In this document: positions 27,755 through 36,321 of the stretch, piece by piece
How positions within the stretch are numbered: position 1 is the first letter of the stretch
How the letters are laid out: each line of letters starts with the position of its first letter
Assembly: GCA_011523705.1 (NCBI GenBank)
Contig: WTGC01000140.1
Location: forward strand, 110,667 to 174,666
Reading direction: 5' to 3'
Length of the DNA: 64,000 nucleotides
DNA from: Chloroflexota bacterium
GTDB lineage: Bacteria > Chloroflexota > Anaerolineae > Aggregatilineales > Phototrophicaceae
Position numbers and translations under genes: made by a program
Notes under the pieces: generated by a model
The model's input: the letters and a program-made list of their open reading frames with translations, nothing else
What the model was told of the DNA's origin: nothing
Databases searched by the model: none

Positions 27755-29674
27755 TTGAGCATACTCACGACCTTGCTTCTAACTGTCAATGAGACTTTGA
27801 CCGCGGGCAACGCCATCATCGCGGTCTCACTTCTGCTGTTCAATTTGACGCGAAACCTGAATAACCGCGTCGCCAAGACATCGGCGGTCGTCCTTGCCTG
27901 CGTCGCCGCCGCCTATGTCGCCGACGCCTTCATCTCGCTTGAGCCGGATTACGCAGCGCACGAAATCGCCTCCAGGCTGCAATGGATGGGCATCGCCTTC
28001 ATTCCGGCCGCGATGTATCACCTGTCAGACGCCCTGCTCGCGACGACTGGCTTGCCCTCGCGCGGCCGGCGAAAACGCGTGGTCCGCCTGCTTTATCTGA
28101 TTGGCGCCGCTTTCCTGCTCGCCGTCGCTTTTTCCGATTCGCTCGTCCAAGTTGTCAGCGCGCAAGGATCGGTGAGCATTCAGGCTGGTCCCATATTCTT
28201 GATCTATTCGCTTTATTTCTTGCTTGCCAATGGTTTCGCTTTCTTCAACGTGCAGCGGGCGCGCAAGCGATGCCTGACACGAGCGAGCGCCCGGCGCATG
28301 GCTTATTTGCAGATCGCCTTCCTGACGCCTGCCTTGGGGATATTTCCCTATTCGGTTTTGCTCAAGCCCGGTGATGAATTAACTTTGTTCGGTCTGTTAG
28401 TGATCAATACGGCCAACATCATCATCATCCTGATGCTCTTCTTCTTGTCTTACCCGCTTTACTTTTTCGGCTCGGACAGGCCGGATCGCCTGGTCAAAAA
28501 GCAACTGCTCGATTTTCTTCTGCGCGGTCCCGCGACCGGATTGATCGCGCTGGCAGTGGTCAACTTCACTGCGCAGGCATCACGCATTCTGAGCCTGCCC
28601 GGCGAAGCTTTTACACCGCCCGCCGTCGTTGGCGCCGTCTTGCTTTGGCAGTGGTTCGTCTCTCTGGCCTTGCCGTACTTCGAAAAGTTCTTCATTTACC
28701 GCGATGAGGACGACGAACAGATCACCAAGCTGCAGACGCTCAGCGACCGGGTCTTGACACACACCGACCTTTCTCAGCTGATCTTGGCAACGACTGAGTC
28801 TATTTGCGACTATCTTCGCATCGACAAAGCCTTCGTGGTCAGCCTCGCCGGCGCCAAGCCTGAGATGGTCAGCCGGGTTGGATCATCTGATTTTGACGAA
28901 GCAAGTCTCTTGAATGATGGCGAGCTCTTGCGACAAGCCTCGGCGCGGACCAAGGAGCAGCCTGATCCTGGTTATATCGCGTGGGGCGGCTTCGCGCTCG
29001 TTCCTTTGCGCAGCAGCAGGGCGAGCGGCAACGGCATGGAGGCGCTGACCATCGGTCTGCTTGGTTTGCTGAACAACGATGAGACGCTGCGCGACGAATT
29101 GTCGGCGCCGGGCGGATCCCTGGAGGCCTTTGTCAACCGCGTCGAAACGAGCCTCGATGATATGCATCTGCAAGCGGAAATGTACAACCTGCTTGAAGGT
29201 CTGCTGCCGCAATTGCAAATGACGCGGTCGCGGGCGCTGCAAGTCGAATACAGACAATCCGAAGTCAATCCCCCTCACATTGACGCCTTGCCCGATCGCG
29301 ACGAGCTGTTCGAGCAGGTGCGCGCCGCGTTGAGGCACTACTGGGGCGGATCCGGCATGACTCAAAGCAATATGATGATGCTGAGCGCGGTGCAGAGCCG
29401 CATTCAACACGGGGAAGAGACGCCGGTGAACGCTCTGCGCAAGCTGCTGGAAGAGGCGATTGCATCCCTGAAGCCCGAAGGCGAGCGGAAATTGCTGAGC
29501 CCCGAATGGACCTTGTACAACATTTTGCAGCTCCGTTTTCTCGAGAACAGAAAAGTCCGCGAAGTCGCGCGGAGCTTGAGCATGAGCGAAGCCGACCTCT
29601 ATAGAAAACAGCGCATCGCGATTCTGGCTGTGACGGATCTGATATTGGAGCAAGAGCGGGCGCTGCTGGAATAA
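27755..29674 (+). CDS. Multi-TM sensor protein with GAF and C-terminal HTH-like domain
   Basis: The protein of about 639 residues starts with seven to nine hydrophobic segments (residues ~5-310), resembling the 7TM sensing region of some histidine kinases. A GAF-like domain follows (DLSQLILATTESICDYLRIDKAFVVSL), then a helical region and a C-terminal helix-turn-helix-like segment (NRKVREVARSLSMSEADLYRKQ). There are no H- or N-box kinase motifs. I infer a membrane-bound one-component regulator. The TTG at 27755 has AAAGGA six bases upstream; the ORF track start at 27668 has no site. Confidence 0.65.
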   Translation: MSILTTLLLTVNETLTAGNAIIAVSLLLFNLTRNLNNRVAKTSAVVLACVAAAYVADAFISLEPDYAAHEIASRLQWMGIAFIPAAMYHLSDALLATTGLPSRGRRKRVVRLLYLIGAAFLLAVAFSDSLVQVVSAQGSVSIQAGPIFLIYSLYFLLANGFAFFNVQRARKRCLTRASARRMAYLQIAFLTPALGIFPYSVLLKPGDELTLFGLLVINTANIIIILMLFFLSYPLYFFGSDRPDRLVKKQLLDFLLRGPATGLIALAVVNFTAQASRILSLPGEAFTPPAVVGAVLLWQWFVSLALPYFEKFFIYRDEDDEQITKLQTLSDRVLTHTDLSQLILATTESICDYLRIDKAFVVSLAGAKPEMVSRVGSSDFDEASLLNDGELLRQASARTKEQPDPGYIAWGGFALVPLRSSRASGNGMEALTIGLLGLLNNDETLRDELSAPGGSLEAFVNRVETSLDDMHLQAEMYNLLEGLLPQLQMTRSRALQVEYRQSEVNPPHIDALPDRDELFEQVRAALRHYWGGSGMTQSNMMMLSAVQSRIQHGEETPVNALRKLLEEAIASLKPEGERKLLSPEWTLYNILQLRFLENRKVREVARSLSMSEADLYRKQRIAILAVTDLILEQERALLE

Positions 29675-29838
29675 CCTCTCAATTGGCGAGAGCCGTAGAC
29701 ACAGGCGCGACAGTGCCGCCCACGCACAATAACTTGCGACCCGCTCAAGGCAAGACGCTTGATAATTCACGCGCTCGCGAGGTATAGCTCCCCTTCCATA
29801 GCTGGCTGTGGAAGGGGCCGGAGGATGGGGTTAGACGC
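29675..29838. repeat. Intergenic repeat region with GTAGACACAGGCG (copy 3) and a C/G hairpin
   Basis: GTAGACACAGGCG at 29695-29707 is identical over 13 bases to 15766-15778. About 85 bases further on CCCCTTCCA/TGGAAGGGG forms a hairpin followed by a GGATGGGG block. The rest of the gap up to the ftsK start at 29972 holds only a weak TATACT -10 candidate near 29930. Confidence 0.5.
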
Positions 29839-29971
29839 CTGCCATAGCGTGCACTATGTAAGCGCAGCGCCGCCGCCTCTTGGCCCTTTTCCTCCCAAAA
29901 ACCTGCATTGCATTCCCTGAATCTGTCTATACTGGTGTCAGAATTGGAATCGCGCATAAGCGGAACGACTT

Positions 29972-32506
29972 GTGGAACGAGAGACTCTCGAGCCAGGGGC
30001 GCGGCCTTCTACCGAAATACTGGCTGAGCCACGATTGCCGGCTGTGGAAGACGTCGTCAAACCATTGGATGACGTGACGCCGGAATTCGACTTTTGGGAA
30101 GACCTCAAAGAAAGCATGCCGCCCTGGATGAACGAGGTGGTCGGCTTTGCCCTCATTGTATTTGGCATTCTATCCTTCATTTCGCTTTACATCGCTTCCG
30201 ACGCGCTGGTAGCGGTGACCTGGGCCGACATGTTGACCGCGCTTTTCGGCGATGGCGCGATCTTCGTCGCTTCCGCCCTGTTTGCTTTCGGCATCACGCT
30301 TTGGCTTCCGAAATCCGGCGTCCGCTTCCGCTTCAGCTCGGCGAGAGTGCTGGCATTGGAGATTGTTTTTCTGTCAATCCTCGCCATTCTGCATCTTGGC
30401 AATAGTGACAGCGAGTTGCGAGCCCTGGCGCGCGCTGGGCAAGGCGGCGGTTTAATCGGCTGGGGCTTGAGCTATCCCGTCTTCTGGATACTGGGTCGGC
30501 AGGCCGCGCTGGTGTTCTTTGGGGGGCTAATCGGCGTCTGCGTTGTGATCACAGTTGGATTGAGGCGGCGACATTTTGCAAATGTATTGACGAAATTCGG
30601 CGGGAAGCTGCAGCTCTATAGTGATCTCTCTACGCAACCGACCCAGCCGATTGCGGAAGACGACGAATCGCGCGAGATTTACCAACGCCTCGCGGTCTCC
30701 TCCGCTTATCGCGCTCAGGTCATGAGAATCCGGCCGAACCCGGCGGGCGATCCCACGCCAGAAAACCCTGACCGCCCGTCCTTGCCCGCGAAAGAAAACG
30801 GCGTCGCAAGAGTGCGCTCAGGGCGCCCCGCTCCCAAAAAACAGACAGACTCGGTTGAATCCAGCGCCTTTAGCCCGCTGCCGGCTACAGCCGATGCCAG
30901 TGGCTATCGCGACTACGCAAATAATGCCGACCGGAATGCGCCTGCAGTTGGCGACAGTCTTTCGCCCACAGGATCGCCAGATGCGGCGAGCGCTATCCAG
31001 AGAGATGCATGGCTCGACTCCCTGCCGAGCATCGAATGCTTGACCGCCGCCGACCTGATCTTGCCCGATGAAGACGAGATCAATCACAACGCGAATCTGA
31101 TTCAGAATACGCTGCTGGAGTTCGATCTCGAAACGACCGTGATCGACGTGCAAGTCGGGCCCACGGTGACGCGCTACGCCCTGCAGCCGCACAAGGAGGA
31201 CGGCAGCGACCGTGTGCGAATGAGCAGAATCGCCTCCTACGCGCGCGATCTTTCGCTGGCGCTCGCCGCCAAGCGACTGCGGATGGAGACGCCGGTCCCC
31301 GGTACCAACTACATGGGCATTGAGGTGCCCAACAAAAGAGCAGGCATCGTGGCGCTGCGCAACGTGATGGAAAGCGAAGCATACCAGCGTGAGACTGTGC
31401 GCAAAGGCAAGCCGCTGCTCGTTCCGCTCGGCAGAAACGTCACGGGAGAGCCAGTGTCTGTTGATCTGGCGCAGATGCCTCATTTGCTCATTGCCGGCAC
31501 AACCGGTTCCGGAAAGTCCGTTTGCATGGGCTCCATCGCCACAGCGCTGCTCATGCAATATTCGCCGGACGAATTGCAACTGGTGATGCTGGATCCCAAG
31601 ATGGTGGAACTCTCGCGCTTCGACGGCGTTCCGCATTTGCTTGGTCCGGTTGAGATCGACCACGATCGCATCATCGGCGTGCTGCGTTGGTGCGCGCGAG
31701 AAATGGATCGCCGTTACAAACTGCTGGAAGAAAGCGGCGCCAAAAACATCCTCATGTATAACGAGGCGCAGTTGGCCAAAGGCGAATCTGCACCCGCGCT
31801 GCCCTACTTGGTGATTCTGATTGATGAGATCGGCGACTTGATGCTGAGCAACCCCGATGAAACCGAGCGCGCCCTCACGCGGCTGGCGCAAATGGCGCGC
31901 GCCGTCGGCATACACATGGTGGTCGCCACGCAGCGGCCTAGCGTCGACGTGATCACCGGATTGATCAAAGCGAATTTCCCGTCGCGAATCGCCTTCTCCG
32001 TCGCATCGGGCGCCGATTCGCGCGTGATCATTGACCGAGTCGGCGCCGAACAATTGCTCGGCAGCGGCGATATGCTCTTCCTGTCGGCGGACGCGGCCGA
32101 CCCGCAACGCGTCCAGGGCTGCTTCGTCTCCGAGGATGATGTCCGTCTCGTTGTCGATCATTGGAAAGAACAACATTCGCAGCTTCTGCAAGCTGGCTTG
32201 GCGCCGGCCCGAAATGCTAGTCCCTGGGAGCCAGATCTGAAGCGCCGCCAATTCATGTCCGATACCGATCCAATGCTGCATGACGTGCTCAAGCTCGTGG
32301 TCGAGAGCGGTGAAGCATCGGCTTCACTCATTCAGCGTCGGCTCGGTTTGGGCTACCCGCGGGCAGGGCGCATCATGGATCTACTGGAAGAATTGGGCGT
32401 TGTCGGCGAAGAACCCGGCGCTGGTCGCAGCCGCAAGGTCATCATTCCGCCCGGCGTGGACCCGGTACAGTTTGTCTTCGAGCGCTATAAGAAATCGCGT
32501 TTGTAG
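29972..32506 (+). CDS. ftsK: FtsK/SpoIIIE-family DNA translocase
   Basis: The 844-residue ATP-driven double-stranded DNA pump moves chromosome ends across the division septum. It has four N-terminal membrane segments (residues ~50-200), a low-complexity linker (~215-340), an alpha domain (TVIDVQVGPTVTRYALQ), the RecA-like motor with Walker A GTTGSGKS (~residue 510) and Walker B LVILIDEIGDLM, and a C-terminal winged-helix gamma domain (ASLIQRRLGLGYPRAGRIMDLLEE) that reads KOPS-like sequences. The GTG start has only a weak ribosome-binding site. Confidence 0.95.
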   Translation: MERETLEPGARPSTEILAEPRLPAVEDVVKPLDDVTPEFDFWEDLKESMPPWMNEVVGFALIVFGILSFISLYIASDALVAVTWADMLTALFGDGAIFVASALFAFGITLWLPKSGVRFRFSSARVLALEIVFLSILAILHLGNSDSELRALARAGQGGGLIGWGLSYPVFWILGRQAALVFFGGLIGVCVVITVGLRRRHFANVLTKFGGKLQLYSDLSTQPTQPIAEDDESREIYQRLAVSSAYRAQVMRIRPNPAGDPTPENPDRPSLPAKENGVARVRSGRPAPKKQTDSVESSAFSPLPATADASGYRDYANNADRNAPAVGDSLSPTGSPDAASAIQRDAWLDSLPSIECLTAADLILPDEDEINHNANLIQNTLLEFDLETTVIDVQVGPTVTRYALQPHKEDGSDRVRMSRIASYARDLSLALAAKRLRMETPVPGTNYMGIEVPNKRAGIVALRNVMESEAYQRETVRKGKPLLVPLGRNVTGEPVSVDLAQMPHLLIAGTTGSGKSVCMGSIATALLMQYSPDELQLVMLDPKMVELSRFDGVPHLLGPVEIDHDRIIGVLRWCAREMDRRYKLLEESGAKNILMYNEAQLAKGESAPALPYLVILIDEIGDLMLSNPDETERALTRLAQMARAVGIHMVVATQRPSVDVITGLIKANFPSRIAFSVASGADSRVIIDRVGAEQLLGSGDMLFLSADAADPQRVQGCFVSEDDVRLVVDHWKEQHSQLLQAGLAPARNASPWEPDLKRRQFMSDTDPMLHDVLKLVVESGEASASLIQRRLGLGYPRAGRIMDLLEELGVVGEEPGAGRSRKVIIPPGVDPVQFVFERYKKSRL

Positions 32507-32684
32507 ATCGTCCGCGCTAATATTACGTTCACTGGGACGACCGCAGGTTGGCGCCGACTGGCTGCGTCCATGCGCCGTTCGTTGCCCCTCAGCCGCCCGC
32601 TAAATCGTAAACGGTTCGGCGACACCTAAGTCGTCCACCGGCTTGCCTCATTTTCGCCGCACGAACTTGGAATCATTTAAGCGA

Positions 32685-33740
32685 ATGTCCACTCCAGACT
32701 CAGAACATCATCGCAGCATCGCCCAGGTCAATCGAATGATCCGCAGCATCGTTGAAGCGGAGACGCTGGAGCATTATTTCTGGGTCGGCGGCCGTATCGA
32801 CCGATACTTTAAGTCAGAATTGGGTCATGTCTATTTCGATCTGGTCGATGACAGGTCGCGCATCCGCTGCATGATTCGCGAAGAGTCGGCCGGCAGTTTT
32901 CCATTTGAGCTTCGCAACCACTTGGATGTCGAAGTCTACGGTGACGTGCGCTTCTATGAAGATCGCGCCGAAGCGCAGATCAATGTTACCAATTTGCGCC
33001 TTTCGTTCAATGCCGTCGATACTGCTCCCGCCGTCGACCGATTACGCGCGCAGGGGCTCTATCCTCCCGACAAGAGAATGCCGCCGTCGCAAATTCGACG
33101 GATCGGCGTGATAACGAGCCGAAGCAGCCGCGCCATCGGCGATTTTGAGAGCGCCTACCAAAACGCAGGTGAACGCGGCGTGCTGGCGCCTGTTGAGTGG
33201 AAATACGTCATATTGGAAGGCGAACGCGCAATTCAATCCATTGTCGACGCCATTCGTGCCCTGGACAAAAGTCGGGAAATTAACCTGATCGCGATCATTC
33301 GCGGCGGCGGACGTTCGGAGAATCTCGCCGCCTTCGATAGCTTCGAAATTGCGGAAGCTGTCATTTGCAGCAAGACATTTGTCGTCACCGGCATTGGTCA
33401 CCACAGAGACAGTTCGCTGGCTGATGAGGTTGCCGACCAAGCCGCATCTACCCCAACCGCGGTCGCCCATTTCCTGGCGGAACTCTGTCTGCGCGAGGCG
33501 TCTGAAACAACGAGGACTGCGTCCCGCCCAACAGAATACAGAACCGCCGCAAGATCGTCTCAGCGCGAGTACGCCAGCCGCACCGCGCCAGGGCAAAAGA
33601 TCGGTTCAGTATCTCAGGAATATTCGCCGCCGGCGGCGAATTGGTCACGGACTACGAAAGCTCTCATCGGGATATTGCTGATACTTGCGGTCGCCTCAGT
33701 CGTATTCCTAATCGCGCTGCTGATTGCACAAACACGATAG
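32685..33740 (+). CDS. XseA-like exonuclease VII large subunit with C-terminal membrane helix
   Basis: About 351 residues from the ATG at 32685. The N-terminal OB-fold (YFWVGGRIDRYFKSELGHVYFDL) and the XseA catalytic region are present (RRIGVITSRSSRAIGDF, IIRGGGRSENLAAFD, GIGHHRDSSLADEVADQAASTPTAVA). Family members are usually 400-450 residues with a long coiled coil that binds XseB. Here the coiled coil is missing and replaced by a ~60-residue polar linker and one hydrophobic helix (ALIGILLILAVASVVFLIALLIA). No xseB is visible. It may act as a membrane-tethered nuclease; this is an inference. Confidence 0.8.
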   Translation: MSTPDSEHHRSIAQVNRMIRSIVEAETLEHYFWVGGRIDRYFKSELGHVYFDLVDDRSRIRCMIREESAGSFPFELRNHLDVEVYGDVRFYEDRAEAQINVTNLRLSFNAVDTAPAVDRLRAQGLYPPDKRMPPSQIRRIGVITSRSSRAIGDFESAYQNAGERGVLAPVEWKYVILEGERAIQSIVDAIRALDKSREINLIAIIRGGGRSENLAAFDSFEIAEAVICSKTFVVTGIGHHRDSSLADEVADQAASTPTAVAHFLAELCLREASETTRTASRPTEYRTAARSSQREYASRTAPGQKIGSVSQEYSPPAANWSRTTKALIGILLILAVASVVFLIALLIAQTR

Positions 33741-33833
33741 AGATTTACGGCAGTCACTCTTGGCGCGCCCGGCGAAGCGAAAGCAATCACCGGAAGGCGG
33801 AGCATTAGCGCGTACGACAAGCCCGCGGTATTC

Positions 33834-34109
33834 TTACTTCTTGCCCGACTTTTCGTCTTTTTTCGGTTTGCCCAGCTCAGCTATCTGGCGCACGAGGCCC
33901 AAGATTGCCAGGAGCACGGCAAGCGCTTGCCCGGTCGATACGGAGCCGGGCGCGCCCGCCTCCGGGTTGTCGCTCTCTTCAGCCGCGCGCGTGTAAAGAT
34001 AGCTCGAAAGCAGGCCGAGCGCCGCGCCCAGAGCCGCGCCGGCAAGAATGATGCGCGCTTTACGCTCTTGCAAGCTGTCCCGCGTTGAACCGCTATCCGA
34101 ACTGCTCAT
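33834..34109 (-). CDS. Small two-helix membrane protein
   Basis: The 91-residue protein has two hydrophobic segments (ARIILAGAALGAALGLLSSYLY and GQALAVLLAILGLVRQIAEL) and a lysine-rich C-terminus (KPKKDEKSGKK), suggesting both ends are cytosolic. Its ATG overlaps the stop of the upstream membrane protein by four bases (ATGA). I do not recognise the family. Confidence 0.65.
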   Translation of the reverse strand: MSSSDSGSTRDSLQERKARIILAGAALGAALGLLSSYLYTRAAEESDNPEAGAPGSVSTGQALAVLLAILGLVRQIAELGKPKKDEKSGKK

Positions 34110-34582
34110 TCGCTTCCCTCTTCGCTTGACTCAACGGCGGGCGGGTCAAAGGTGGTTAGCAATTCACGCAGCGGCGCCAGCCTTACCGCCCAATTCAAAA
34201 CGCGTTCGTCCACGTTGTACAGCCAGCCCTCGACATTTTGCTCCAACAGCGCCGTCCAGGCTTCCAAACGCCGCAAGGGCGAGCGCGACTTCGGCTGCCA
34301 GCGGTTGAGCAAAACCACCAGGACCAGGCACAAGATGACGAGCGGAAACATGCACATAACCAACGGTAAAAGCACCAGCACGGTCAGCAAGGAATCCGAT
34401 AGCACCGCCACTTGAACCGGAGACCGCAGCGAAAGAATTGCGCCGACAATCGCGATCACGATGACCAAGACGAACATGAATGGCAACCGCACGCTCAACC
34501 AGAGGCCGCGCCGTTCCGCGCGCCCTGGCGCTAGTGGGCGCAATTCCAGCGCACCATCGCTCGTATCCGCTTGCTGACTCAT
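34106..34582 (-). CDS. Hypothetical membrane protein
   Basis: About 158 residues from the ATG at 34582 (MSQQADTSDG), with GGAAGG close upstream. Two membrane segments (LPFMFVLVIVIAIVGAILSL and LLTVLVLLPLVMCMFPLVILCLVLVVLL) are followed by a soluble tail of about 65 residues with tryptophans. It is coupled to the 91-residue membrane gene by an ATGA overlap and is divergent from the DUF2344 gene. Function unknown. Confidence 0.65.
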   Translation of the reverse strand: MSQQADTSDGALELRPLAPGRAERRGLWLSVRLPFMFVLVIVIAIVGAILSLRSPVQVAVLSDSLLTVLVLLPLVMCMFPLVILCLVLVVLLNRWQPKSRSPLRRLEAWTALLEQNVEGWLYNVDERVLNWAVRLAPLRELLTTFDPPAVESSEEGSE

Positions 34583-34587
34583 TCGCC

Positions 34588-34645
34588 TTCCATCATCTGA
34601 AAGCAACGCCTACAATATTGTACAGTGGCGCGCCCTGAGTTTCCA
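34588..34645. promoter_or_regulatory. Divergent promoter region with palindrome TACAATATTGTA
   Basis: The perfect 12-bp palindrome at 34611-34622 provides a TACAAT -10 hexamer on each strand. TTCCAT (+) and TGGAAA (-) lie 17 bases upstream of the respective hexamers. It could be two overlapping promoters, a dimeric repressor site, or both. Confidence 0.4.
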
Positions 34646-34662
34646 GAAAGCGATTCGCACAA

Positions 34663-35325
34663 ATGAGCCATATTTCTCCGGTCGCGCAGCGTCTTCGCGT
34701 CACCTTCGGCAAATCGGGTCCGTTGATTTACACCAGCAATCTCGATACCGCCAAGATCTGGGAGCGCGTGCTGCGGCGCGCCGACCTGCCGATACTCTAC
34801 ACGAAGGGCTTCAACACGCGTCCGCGCATTTCGCTGGCGATGCCGCTGCCGCTCGGCATATCCAGCGAATGTGAGATACTCGAGATTTCCCTGCGCGAGC
34901 GAATTGAACTGCGCGAAGACGAACTGCGAGAACGCTTGCTGTCGGTATCGCCGCAAGGTTTGACAGTCGGCGCGATTGTCGAGGTCGATACGCGCGCATC
35001 CACCTTGCATTCGCTCGTCGACAATGCCGAATACCGAATTCAGTTTCTGGATGACATCGACCGCCAGGATTTGCAGCGGCGGATACAAGAATTGCTCAGC
35101 CGCGAGTCCATCATCGTCGATCGCGTGCGGCGGCGCAAGCGCAGCGTCATGGATATCCGGCCGCTGATTTTAGGACTGCGTCTCGATAGCAGTGACAATC
35201 TAATCGCCCATCTTTCCGTCGGCGACCGGGGCAACTTGCGTCCCGATCAGCTGATGGAGCACCTAGGCTTGACCAACTTGCATCACAGCGTCCTTCGCTT
35301 TAAGCTGCATTTCCTGCCCGAATAA
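34663..35325 (+). CDS. TIGR03936-family (DUF2344) radical-SAM-linked protein
   Basis: The 220-residue protein matches the DUF2344 family (RLRVTFGKSGPLIYTSNLDTAKIWERVLRRADLPILYTKGFNTRP), found fused to or next to TIGR03960 radical-SAM proteins. The partner lies at 36917 on the same strand, separated by psuG and a DinB gene. The biochemical role of the pair is not established as far as I know; an RNA-modification or maturation role is sometimes suspected. Confidence 0.85.
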   Translation: MSHISPVAQRLRVTFGKSGPLIYTSNLDTAKIWERVLRRADLPILYTKGFNTRPRISLAMPLPLGISSECEILEISLRERIELREDELRERLLSVSPQGLTVGAIVEVDTRASTLHSLVDNAEYRIQFLDDIDRQDLQRRIQELLSRESIIVDRVRRRKRSVMDIRPLILGLRLDSSDNLIAHLSVGDRGNLRPDQLMEHLGLTNLHHSVLRFKLHFLPE

Positions 35326-35351
35326 TTCGTCGCACGCCACATCGCAAACTG

Positions 35352-35370
35352 TAGGGGCGAGACTTGTCTC
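35352..35370. repeat. TGTAGGGGCGAG repeat motif with GAGAC-TT-GTCTC hairpin
   Basis: TGTAGGGGCGAGAC is followed by TTGTCTC, giving a short hairpin. The TGTAGGGGCGAG part matches the flank of the palindrome at 27638-27662 in reverse. It sits just upstream of psuG. Confidence 0.4.
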
Positions 35371-35405
35371 ACTCTCCCGCCAAAACAACAAAGAAAGACA
35401 CCTGC

Positions 35406-36317
35406 ATGACCTTGCCTTTGATCATCAGTCCCGAAGTGAAAGCCGCCCTGGAAAACCAAGCGCCCGTCGTCGCCCTCGAATCGACCTTGATCACGCACGG
35501 CCTGCCCTACCCGACAAACGTGGAGACGGCGCTGGCGATGGAAGCGGCCGTTTGCGATGCCAGCGCGATACCGGCGACTATCGCCATTCTAAAGGGAGCG
35601 ATCACCGTTGGAATAAGCGCTGCGGATATTGAATCGCTGGCGCGCATGCCGGCCGATCAGGTGCGAAAGTGCAGCCGCCGCGATCTGGCAATCGCCACCG
35701 CCCTGGGTGAATACGGCGCCACGACGGTCGCCGGCACGATGATCGTGGCCCAGATGGCGGGAATCAAGCTGTTCGCGACCGGCGGCATCGGCGGCGTGCA
35801 TCGGGGACAGCCCCACGATGTCTCGGCCGATCTGACTGAATTGGGACGAACGCCAGTGACGGTGGTCTCATCGGGCGCGAAGTCGATTCTTGATCTGCCC
35901 TTGACGCTTGAGGCGCTTGAAACGAATGGCGTGCCCATACTCGGCTACCGGACCGATGTACTGCCTGCATTTTACTCTGGACGGACGGACCTGCCGATCG
36001 ATCAACGCATTGAGTCGGCGGCGGAGGCGGCCGCGATCATACGAGCGTCACAGGCTTTGGGCGCTCAGAACGGCATGTTGATTGCCGTGCCGGCGCCCGC
36101 CGAACATGAGCTGGAGTTGGAAAGAGCCGAAGCCGCAATCGCGCAGGCGACGCGCGAAGCCGAAACATCTGGCGTCGTTGGAAATGAAATCACGCCTTAC
36201 GTGCTCAGTCGCGTCAGCGAACTGACGGACGGCGCCTCCATGGCGGCGAATATTGCCTTGCTCATCAACAACGCGCGAATCGCCGGTGCAATCGCCCGCG
36301 AATTGAGCCGGCTCTAA
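35406..36317 (+). CDS. psuG: Pseudouridine-5'-phosphate glycosidase
   Basis: PsuG cleaves the C-C glycosidic bond of pseudouridine 5'-phosphate to uracil and ribose 5-phosphate. The 303-residue protein has the family's N-terminal VVALESTLITHGLPYPTN, the lysine in CSRRDLA, GTMIVAQMAGIKLFATGGIGGVHRG and the C-terminal EITPYVLSRVSELTDGASMAANIALL. I chose the ATG at 35406 (MTLPLIISPEV) because the family begins there. The partner kinase PsuK is not adjacent. It lies between the two radical-SAM-associated genes. Confidence 0.95.
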   Translation: MTLPLIISPEVKAALENQAPVVALESTLITHGLPYPTNVETALAMEAAVCDASAIPATIAILKGAITVGISAADIESLARMPADQVRKCSRRDLAIATALGEYGATTVAGTMIVAQMAGIKLFATGGIGGVHRGQPHDVSADLTELGRTPVTVVSSGAKSILDLPLTLEALETNGVPILGYRTDVLPAFYSGRTDLPIDQRIESAAEAAAIIRASQALGAQNGMLIAVPAPAEHELELERAEAAIAQATREAETSGVVGNEITPYVLSRVSELTDGASMAANIALLINNARIAGAIARELSRL

Positions 36318-36321
36318 AGCC

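Noticed and set aside
30818-32281. 487-residue ORF on the minus strand
   Set aside because: Antisense shadow of ftsK; no domain or ribosome-binding site.
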